Positions 41,001-46,386 of a stretch of 46,386 nt of DNA are shown here, piece after piece (position 1 is the first letter of the stretch; each line of letters starts with the position of its first letter). The notes under the pieces were generated by a model. The model did no database searches. It was given only the letters and a program-made list of their open reading frames with translations, and was not told the origin of the DNA. The position numbers and the translations under genes were made by a program. This stretch comes from Elusimicrobia bacterium CG_4_9_14_3_um_filter_62_55 (GTDB taxonomy: Bacteria > Elusimicrobiota > Elusimicrobia > UBA1565): NCBI GenBank assembly GCA_002790095.1, contig PFUL01000193.1, forward strand, positions 1 to 46,386, written 5' to 3'.

Positions 41001-43010
41001 CTACGAGGCCCCCATCTGTGTTTTGAAGCTGTCCACCCAGGCCTGGAGCTGCGGGTCCGGGTTGGACTGAAGATACCGCTCGTAGTACATCACCGATTCG
41101 CTCTGACGCCCCATCTGATAAAGCGATTGCCCGAGATATTGGTAGGCGTCCCACAACTCCGGATCGTGTTCGATGGCCTGACGGAAACTCGCGACGGCCT
41201 CATCGAGATTCCCCGCCTGCTGCGCGGTCGTGCCGGCTTCGAACATGCGCTTCGCCTTTTCCGGATCCACCGGAACGGAGGCCGGCGCCGCCGCCTGCGG
41301 CGCGGGAGCCGCTTCCGGACCGGGCGCCGACAATTGGCTGAGGCGCTTGCCGCGAACCGACTCGCTCGCGATGATCTGATGAAACCCGCCGCTCGACCCG
41401 CCGGACTGCGCGAGGTTGATCTTCCCCTCTTTATTGAAGCGCTTAATCTGCTCCATGATCTCGGCGCGCGATTCGTCGACCATGTTTTGGCTGACGTTCT
41501 TCTGATACTCCATCGATTCCTTCAACAGGCTCGCGGCGCCCGCGGACATGTTGCTGAAGAATTTATTCACCACCTCCGGGGAGCAGCCATGCAGCGCTTT
41601 CGACATCGTTTCGGTCTTGAGCTCCCGTACGATGACCTGCATGTCGCGGTCGTCGAATGCGGCGATGTCGTCGAAAAGCAGGATCGAACGGCGCACATGC
41701 TCGTACACGTTGGGCTTTTCGTTCTGAAGCGATTCGAGGATGTTCTGGCGCGTCTGCGCGTCCGCTTCCTCGAGCATCTGGATCAGACGTTCGACCCCGC
41801 CGACCACGTAATCGATGTTCTGCTTCACGTCCTCATCGATGGCGAGAATCTGCTCCTTGGTGACCTGCCTCACCTTCAGCGCCTCCATGGCGACCTTGGC
41901 CTGGAGTTCCACCGGGAGCGACGCGAGCACTTCCCGCGCGTATTCCTGCTTCAAGTAGCTGAGCACCACCGCGATCAGCCACGGCTCCTCGCTTCGCAAC
42001 TGGAACAAATTCGCCAGGCGATTGAGGTTTTCCTCGTTGATGAAGGTGAATACCTCGAGCTTTTCCATCTCGTCCTCCAGATTCGCGTCCAAGGGCTTCA
42101 CGGGAATGATCGGCGGCGGCGGCGGGAGCGGCGGCGGCGGCTCCGGCGATTTTCGGCCGACCATCAGGTCGATGTAGCTTTTAATCTCGTCTTCCCCGTC
42201 GCCCTCGCGGTCGTCGTCCGGCGGCTCGATGTTCGACTCCACGTTGACTTCGGCGGCAGGTTTCGCCATCAGCGCCTCGGTGTAGCGGCGCAGGAACTTC
42301 GCGAAGGGCCCGAACAAAAACGACAGGAGTAAAAACAACAGCAGCGCGTACAGGAGCGGGATGTACACCTTCGGATCCATCAACTGCCCAAGAAAGCTGT
42401 CCCGGGGGCTGACATGATAGTTGGCCTTGCGGAAAACGACGTCGTCGGGCTTGATCTTGAACGCGGTCATCGCCTCGACGACCAAGGACCGGATCTCATC
42501 GAGTTTTTTCTGCGCGATCTGCGCGTCGTGCAGAATCACCACCTGGAAGCGCTTGAACACGACCTGCTGGGAGAAGACCTCCTCCTGCTCGATGCGCGAC
42601 TGCTGGGCCGCCTGGGTCTGGGCCGCCTCGGCGGCGCGGGGTTGTTCCTTGTCGGTGATGTTCTTGGGCTTCGGAACCCCGGGCAGTACGAAATCGGTCT
42701 TTAACGCGTCGCTCTGCCCCATCTTGATCTTGTTTTTCTCGGCCGAACCCGCGCCGGCGCGCAGGTTTTCGCGGCGGGAGGCCTTCACATCGAGTTCGAC
42801 GTCCACGAACGCCGAAGCCTTTCCCGGCCCCAGGACGCGATCGAGGATCTCGGATTGGATTCTCTTTTCGGATTCCCGGATGACGGCGTCACGGCGCTCG
42901 ATAAGCGTCAGATTCGGCGGCTCCACGCCGGAATTGACCTGCCCGAGGAGCAGGTCCGGAAGAGCCGCGAAGGCGGCGAGAAGCAATATCGCGATGACGC
43001 GCATTTTCAT
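41001..43010 (-). CDS. FliF-FliG-TPR fusion protein
   Basis: 669 residues from the ATG at 43010; the in-frame TTG at 43037 is less likely. Signal or first helix 3-22; FliF-like periplasmic region about 35-200 (RRDAVIRESEKRIQSEILDR, VVFKRFQVVILHD, LVVEAMTAFKIKPDDVVF); membrane helix 216-234; Pro-rich linker 289-304. FliG middle domain about 313-440 (EEPWLIAVVLSYLKQEYARE), FliG C-domain 441-531 (LLFDDIAAFDDRDMQVIVRE, NKFFSNMSAGAASLLKE), Ala/Pro linker, and TPRs about 583-655. It joins rotor ring and switch in one chain. A 103-bp AT-rich gap precedes it, with a weak TTGAAA and a small CCCTA/TAGGG repeat that might be an internal promoter. Confidence 0.9.
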   Translation of the reverse strand: MKMRVIAILLLAAFAALPDLLLGQVNSGVEPPNLTLIERRDAVIRESEKRIQSEILDRVLGPGKASAFVDVELDVKASRRENLRAGAGSAEKNKIKMGQSDALKTDFVLPGVPKPKNITDKEQPRAAEAAQTQAAQQSRIEQEEVFSQQVVFKRFQVVILHDAQIAQKKLDEIRSLVVEAMTAFKIKPDDVVFRKANYHVSPRDSFLGQLMDPKVYIPLLYALLLFLLLSFLFGPFAKFLRRYTEALMAKPAAEVNVESNIEPPDDDREGDGEDEIKSYIDLMVGRKSPEPPPPLPPPPPIIPVKPLDANLEDEMEKLEVFTFINEENLNRLANLFQLRSEEPWLIAVVLSYLKQEYAREVLASLPVELQAKVAMEALKVRQVTKEQILAIDEDVKQNIDYVVGGVERLIQMLEEADAQTRQNILESLQNEKPNVYEHVRRSILLFDDIAAFDDRDMQVIVRELKTETMSKALHGCSPEVVNKFFSNMSAGAASLLKESMEYQKNVSQNMVDESRAEIMEQIKRFNKEGKINLAQSGGSSGGFHQIIASESVRGKRLSQLSAPGPEAAPAPQAAAPASVPVDPEKAKRMFEAGTTAQQAGNLDEAVASFRQAIEHDPELWDAYQYLGQSLYQMGRQSESVMYYERYLQSNPDPQLQAWVDSFKTQMGAS

Positions 43011-43113
43011 TTCGCCAAGACGCCGCCCTCCCCCCAAGCACGTTGTGGGAGCGGCGGCGCATTTACCCTATTAGTGTTAGGGAATCGTGTTAAATTTTCA
43101 ATACAGCGCCGGC

Positions 43114-43524
43114 CTAAATTTTTTCGAGAAGCGAAGAAACGGAGCGGTTTTCGGGCTCGATTTCAAGCGCCCGGGCCCAGGACGCCTTCGCCCGGGGGAG
43201 GTCCTTCATCAGAAACAGCGCCGACCCCCGCAGCTGCAGGGCCGTCGCGTTCGAGGGCTCTATGCGCAAAACCTTGTCGGCGGTCCCCACGGCGGCCTCA
43301 TAGCGGCCCGCCCGGATCTCCAACCAGGATTCGCGGAGCATCGCGTCGACGTTTCTAAAATCATCCGGGACGACGGCGGGTCTCCGACCGGCGGGGGCCT
43401 CATCCCGCCGGCCGGAAAGACCCGCCATGGGCAGCAGCACAGCCGTCGCCAGCACCGCGGCCCAAAATCCCGCATAGAGTCTGTTTCGGGAGGCTTTCCA
43501 AGAGGGTTTAATCGTTTCCATCAT
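43114..43524 (-). CDS. Membrane-anchored TPR protein
   Basis: About 136 residues from the ATG at 43524 (a second ATG follows at 43521). One membrane helix (about 16-35, YAGFWAAVLATAVLLPMAG), an Arg/Pro-rich stretch, then TPR repeats (SWLEIRAGRYEAAVGTADKV, ATALQLRGSALFLMKDLPRA). The last repeat (KASWARALEIEPENRSVSSLLEKI) closely resembles the C-terminus of the PorV-like protein just upstream (AVWQRVLEIDPKNKVVGEFL), so it was probably copied from it. Likely a periplasmic adaptor between barrel and motor. Confidence 0.82.
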   Translation of the reverse strand: MMETIKPSWKASRNRLYAGFWAAVLATAVLLPMAGLSGRRDEAPAGRRPAVVPDDFRNVDAMLRESWLEIRAGRYEAAVGTADKVLRIEPSNATALQLRGSALFLMKDLPRAKASWARALEIEPENRSVSSLLEKI

Positions 43525-43532
43525 CTCATCAC

Positions 43533-45158
43533 TTATGGGGCCGGCTGCAGCTGCTTCAGGAACTCCCCGACGACCTTGTTCTTGGGATCGATTTCCAGAA
43601 CCCGCTGCCACACCGCTTTCGCCTTTTCCTTCTCTTCCATCAGATAGAACGCCGAGCCCATGATTTCCAACGCGGTAATGTTGGCCGGCTCGAGGTCGAG
43701 AACGTCCTGCATCCGGCGGATCGCGAGATCGTATTTTCCGTCGTAGATCGCCTGGCGGCCGTCGTAAAGCTTCTGATCGACGAAGGTGAAGGCTTCGACG
43801 CCCTCCACCTTGCGGGAGATCTCGAGGTTGGCTTCCTTTTCGACCAGGTTCAAGAGGCTCAGCAGCTTCTCGTCCTTCGGGTTCTTGTTGTACGCGTAGC
43901 GCAAGGCGTTGACCGAACTGCGCAGATCCCGCCCGTCGACATAGGTGATGACGCCTTTGCGGACATAGGTCTGGAATTCCTCGCCGCCGGTCGCCTGAGG
44001 CACGAAGGAAATGACCGTCGCCAGGCGGGCGACCATCTTCTTGACCTGAGAGTTGTGCGGAGAGGCGTCGAGAGCCTGGTTCAGGCGAACCGTCGCCAAC
44101 TGGAAATCGCCTTCGCGGAACGCTTCGAAACCCTGCTGGATCAGCAGCTTGATCTGATCCTCGGAGCGGTCGTCGCGGCTGCGGCCGAACTTATAGGAAA
44201 CCGAAAGGCGCGTCGAGGAACCCAGCGCGTGGATGCCCTGCGCCATGTCCAACTGCAGACGGCGGAAGCGGAAGCCGAAGCCGAAGTCGGTCTCTTGGAT
44301 CTCGGGAGCCGCCAGGATGCCGAAGCGAAAGGCGAACCAGCGCGCCGCCCAGTACTCGCCGCCGAAGCGCCAGTTAAGATCCGCCGCCTGCGACTTCTGG
44401 ACGTCGAAACCGAGATTGAGCCGCTCCTTGAAGATCGAAAGGCTGTTGCCCAGCTTCACGATGACCGGAAATTTGTCGTCGGTGTCGCCGCTCGCGCGGC
44501 TGAACACGTTCTGGATTCCCAGCGCCAGCTTATGCACCGGAGACATCTGCCGCATCGCGGCGATGTCCAAAGACAGGAACGAATCTGAGGAGGAGTCGAG
44601 TTGGCGCGTCACCTGCTTCATCGACAAACCGAACGAGGTCGTCTCGGTCGCCTGGCGGCCCCAGGAGAAGGCGATCGCGCGCTTCTGGTCGGCGAAGGTC
44701 CCGTTGGTGTTGATGCTGGTCGGCTCGCCCGTGGCGGGGTTGAAGGTCGCGTCGACCTTTTCAAAACCCGCGGAGGTCAGCTGCGTGATGCCCAGCGCGA
44801 AGGTTCCCTTCGTCGCCGTGGGATGGGCGTAGGCCAGAAAATTGTACTGGGTGTCGGCGAACAGCGTAGCCTGCATCGTGGTGAATTCCTTGCGCTGCAG
44901 CTGCGCGAGACCGGCCGGGTTCCAGTAGGCCGCGGTCGCGTCGTCGGCGATCGCGTAGAACGCGCCGCCCATGCCGAGGGCTCGAGCGCCGACGCCGTAC
45001 TGCAAAAACGCGCCGGCCTGACCGCCGCTCTCCTTAGCCTCGGCCGGAACCGAGCTTAAAACGACGCAAAGGGCTAAAAAGCACGAAACTCCCGCGCGGA
45101 TCTGCGCGAGAATGGTCGAACCTTTGGGGGCGTCCCCCCTAGCGATCGCTTGGGCCAT
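43533..45158 (-). CDS. PorV/UPF0164-like outer-membrane barrel with C-terminal TPRs
   Basis: 541 residues. A long n-region and signal peptide (cleavage near VPAEA-KE). The barrel (about 45-330) begins with the family signature VGARALGMGGAFYAIADDATAAYWNPAGLA of UPF0164/PorV/FadL-like proteins. About residues 340-541 are TPRs in two blocks (GFEAFREGDFQLATVRLNQA; GRQAIYDGKYDLAIRRMQDV), which should face the periplasm. First gene of the motor operon; the ATG directly follows the c-di-GMP riboswitch with no separate Shine-Dalgarno. A GC-rich hairpin (GGGGG-CGT-CCCCC, 45126-45138) lies just inside the gene. It could be the outer-membrane anchor of the motor. Confidence 0.88.
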   Translation of the reverse strand: MAQAIARGDAPKGSTILAQIRAGVSCFLALCVVLSSVPAEAKESGGQAGAFLQYGVGARALGMGGAFYAIADDATAAYWNPAGLAQLQRKEFTTMQATLFADTQYNFLAYAHPTATKGTFALGITQLTSAGFEKVDATFNPATGEPTSINTNGTFADQKRAIAFSWGRQATETTSFGLSMKQVTRQLDSSSDSFLSLDIAAMRQMSPVHKLALGIQNVFSRASGDTDDKFPVIVKLGNSLSIFKERLNLGFDVQKSQAADLNWRFGGEYWAARWFAFRFGILAAPEIQETDFGFGFRFRRLQLDMAQGIHALGSSTRLSVSYKFGRSRDDRSEDQIKLLIQQGFEAFREGDFQLATVRLNQALDASPHNSQVKKMVARLATVISFVPQATGGEEFQTYVRKGVITYVDGRDLRSSVNALRYAYNKNPKDEKLLSLLNLVEKEANLEISRKVEGVEAFTFVDQKLYDGRQAIYDGKYDLAIRRMQDVLDLEPANITALEIMGSAFYLMEEKEKAKAVWQRVLEIDPKNKVVGEFLKQLQPAP

Positions 45159-45160
45159 TG

Positions 45161-45245
45161 TTCGGTAGCCTAACCAACCCGCAGACGCGGGTCTCTGGGC
45201 TTTGCGCCCCCGGCTTGCGCCGGGTTTGCCTTTATCGCCCGTTTC
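45161..45245 (-). promoter_or_regulatory. Cyclic-di-GMP-I (GEMM-I) riboswitch
   Basis: The minus-strand leader shows the GEMM-I core in order. First AAGGCAAACC, then a P2 stem CCGGC/GCCGG closed by the GNRA tetraloop GCAA, then GCGCAAAGCC. A P3 stem ACCCGC/GCGGGT follows, and the 3' GGTTAGGCTACCG closes it. In Vc2 numbering the ligand contacts G20 (last G before CAAACC), A47 (GCAAAGCC) and C92 (TACCG) are all present. G20 argues for c-di-GMP rather than the A20 cGAMP variant. The 3' end abuts the PorV-like ATG, so control may be translational. The P1 5' strand is not clear. Confidence 0.88.
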
Positions 45246-45331
45246 AGAAGACGACGAGGGCGCCTGCCCTTCTAAACTTCACCCCGTACTTCTTTGGCGC
45301 CCCCCGACTGAATCGGGAGTACTACAAGGCT
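45246..45331 (-). other. 5' leader upstream of the riboswitch
   Basis: This transcribed stretch contains a CCCGA-TTCAG-TCGGG hairpin (45304-45318), flanked by AGTAC-type arms, and a GGGC-AGGC-GCCC hairpin near 45258-45269. No open reading frame or known RNA family was recognised. It may be part of the folding platform. Confidence 0.4.
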
Positions 45332-45359
45332 AGTATAGCCGCCAAGCTTGACTTGTCAA
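45332..45359 (-). promoter_or_regulatory. Near-consensus sigma-70 promoter of motor operon
   Basis: The minus strand carries TTGACA (45359-45354), a 16-bp spacer and TATACT (45337-45332). Predicted start about 45325, giving a leader of about 167 nt that includes the riboswitch. This is the strongest housekeeping promoter in the window. Confidence 0.8.
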
Positions 45360-45476
45360 GGGGAGAAAAGCGATTAAGAAACCAAGAGATATTTCAAAGT
45401 GTTTCTTTTTAATTTCGCCGATTGCGAATTTTCGACGACAAAACTAGGTCCTAATAGCCCCGTCGATCGCCGGCAC

Positions 45477-45496
45477 AGCGGGGCATCCGCCCCGCT
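45477..45496 (-). terminator. Hairpin at end of epimerase gene, possible terminator
   Basis: AGCGGGGC-ATCC-GCCCCGCT, an 8-bp perfect stem overlapping the stop codon. No T-tract follows on the minus strand, so efficiency is doubtful. Between it and the motor promoter (45360-45476) I see only AT-rich sequence with no gene. Confidence 0.4.
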
Positions 45497-46247
45497 AGAC
45501 GCTGCCGAGCCCGGGCGCCTCGGAGCGGGCGGCGCTTCTCGCCGGCGGCGTTCGATGCGGATAAGTCAGCGTGAACCCCAGCGCCCGAATCTTCGCGGTA
45601 TCCAACGCGCCGGGGCAATCCTCGTCGCAAAGATGGAAGATATCGCCGACCGACCCGGAGCGGTCACTCACGAAATGTGCCGCCCGAGCCGCGTCGAGCG
45701 CGTGAACGGCCGGTCCCTTCGGCCTCTCCCGCGCCCCGCCGTAAACCGGCGCCAAGCGCAAAACGACGACCGGCAGCTTCGCGGTGCGTTCGAAGTCCAA
45801 CGCCAGTTCCTCGCGCGCCGCCATCGTCTTGTGGAAATCGTCCCGCGGATCGAGAAAGTCGTCTTCCCGGAACGGGCCCCGCTTGAAGGTCCCGTACACC
45901 CCCGCCGCGCTGCGGACGACGATGGATTCCAAGCTTTCTTTAAAGGGGAGGGAAGCCCGCAGCAAATTCCGCGTGCCGATGACGTTCGCGTTGTAGTGAT
46001 CGACGAAGGTAGCCCCAGGGTCGGAGATCTCGGCGAGGTGGTAGCAGCGGCTTGCCCCGTCGAATAGCTTCGCCAAAGTCGAGGGACGCAGGAGATCGGA
46101 TTCCACGAACTCCGCGCGCGGGTTGAGCGCACTGCGGTCGGCGTCGGGCAAATCCGTCGCGCGGACGGAAAACCCCTGGTCAAGCAGGAAGGCGATCAGG
46201 TCCTCGCCCATCACGCCGCAGGCTCCGGTGACAAGAGCTCGTCTCAT
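45495..46247 (-). CDS. NAD-dependent epimerase/dehydratase-like protein
   Basis: 250 residues, short for the extended SDR family (about 300-350). The N-terminus has the Rossmann motif VTGACGVMGEDLIAFLL, then YHLAEISDPG and NVIGTRNLLRAS, and VVLRLAPVYGG. Where the catalytic YxxxK is expected, the sequence is DFHKTMAAREEL: Phe replaces Tyr and the Lys is not at +4. The sugar-binding C-terminal part is cut down. It may be a non-catalytic NAD(P)-binding protein or act on an unusual substrate. No sugar-pathway genes adjoin it. Confidence 0.75.
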   Translation of the reverse strand: MRRALVTGACGVMGEDLIAFLLDQGFSVRATDLPDADRSALNPRAEFVESDLLRPSTLAKLFDGASRCYHLAEISDPGATFVDHYNANVIGTRNLLRASLPFKESLESIVVRSAAGVYGTFKRGPFREDDFLDPRDDFHKTMAAREELALDFERTAKLPVVVLRLAPVYGGARERPKGPAVHALDAARAAHFVSDRSGSVGDIFHLCDEDCPGALDTAKIRALGFTLTYPHRTPPARSAARSEAPGLGSV

Positions 46248-46386
46248 CGACTTAGAGTGTAAGGCCGGGAGCGATCCCCCGCAAGGGGATCCCCCTCCAA
46301 GTTTCCATAGTTTGGGACTGGAGTTGTGATGCTGTTCGGGCTTCGGAGTCTGGAGGGAACCATAGTCCTCTCCCGCTCGTATGTAC
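46248..46386. other. Right-edge sequence without recognised gene
   Basis: Contains a GATCCCC-CGCAA-GGGGATC hairpin near 46274-46292 and a direct repeat of CCATAGT (about 46307 and 46361). I compared it by eye with 6S, SRP, RNase P and tRNA patterns and found no match. Truncated by the window edge. Confidence 0.4.

Noticed and set aside
43533-45158. PorV-like barrel as evidence of a type IX secretion system
   Set aside because: No GldK/L/M/N, PorT, SprA or T9SS sorting domains are in the window. The UPF0164/PorV family is broader than type IX secretion.
45161-45245. Reading the GEMM-I aptamer as a cGAMP (GEMM-Ib) riboswitch
   Set aside because: cGAMP selectivity is associated with A at position 20. 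Here the base before CAAACC is G, as in c-di-GMP aptamers. Only binding data would settle it.
1-46386. CRISPR arrays, tRNA or rRNA genes, prophage or complete insertion sequences
   Set aside because: No regularly spaced direct repeats, no cloverleaf or conserved rRNA segments, and no complete transposase were seen on either strand by eye.

Overview
The window is GC-rich chromosomal DNA from a diderm (Gram-negative) bacterium. It has LolA-like and SurA-like envelope factors, two predicted outer-membrane barrels, several lipoproteins, a class A penicillin-binding protein and multihaem c-type cytochromes. Genes are densely packed on the minus strand, with many ATGA, GTGA and TTGA overlaps, so most of the window falls into a few long operons. 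The PorV-like/TPR proteins, NHL-plus-cytochrome genes and overall style suggest an uncultured lineage such as Elusimicrobiota. That placement is a guess from gene content, not a demonstration.

Left block (1-11.4 kb). One long minus-strand operon runs hemA, hemC, mfd, ppiC-like, surA-like, pdxA, LolA-like lipoprotein factor, then two FtsX-type ABC permeases; the last is cut by the window edge. It diverges from alr (+). A large perfect palindrome follows alr directly and looks like a dispersed REP/MITE-type repeat.

11.5-14.8 kb. A small secreted helical protein, then a carbamoyltransferase module: four-helix membrane protein, NodU/CmcH-type carbamoyltransferase, SxtJ-like membrane protein and a 52-residue DUF5989-type peptide.

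Electron-transfer block (14.8-28.1 kb, all minus). A second glutamyl-tRNA reductase, a periplasmic OB-fold protein, an outer-membrane barrel, three multihaem cytochromes (11 CXXCH plus one CX6CH; 4; 11), two NHL beta-propellers, a stand-alone IS1595-type zinc ribbon, a spermidine-synthase remnant, and a two-component system. The kinase has a CXXCH haem motif in its sensor domain; the regulator is an NtrC-type sigma-54 activator. I read five sigma-54 -24/-12 elements with exact GG/GC spacing, upstream of hemA2, the OB-fold gene, the tetrahaem gene, the 11-haem gene and the kinase. Two of these also have tandem GCGAT(A/T)TCGC-type palindromes about 70 and 90 bp upstream. Together they look like a haem-sensing, sigma-54 regulon that couples cytochrome expression to haem synthesis.

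28.2-32.5 kb. A TPR protein, PBP1A and an FAD-dependent glycerol-3-phosphate dehydrogenase.

Motor operon (32.5-45.4 kb, minus). A near-consensus sigma-70 promoter and a cyclic-di-GMP-I (GEMM-I) riboswitch precede: a PorV-like barrel with TPRs, a TPR membrane protein, a single-chain FliF-FliG-TPR fusion, a large proline-rich coiled-coil protein, FlbD, MotA, MotB, a lipoprotein, cysteine desulfurase, mnmA, another lipoprotein and ddl. No flagellin, hook, rod or export genes are present in the window. This looks like a c-di-GMP-controlled, flagellar-motor-derived machine without a visible flagellum, and is the most novel system here. A short-chain epimerase-like gene and 139 unexplained bases end the window.
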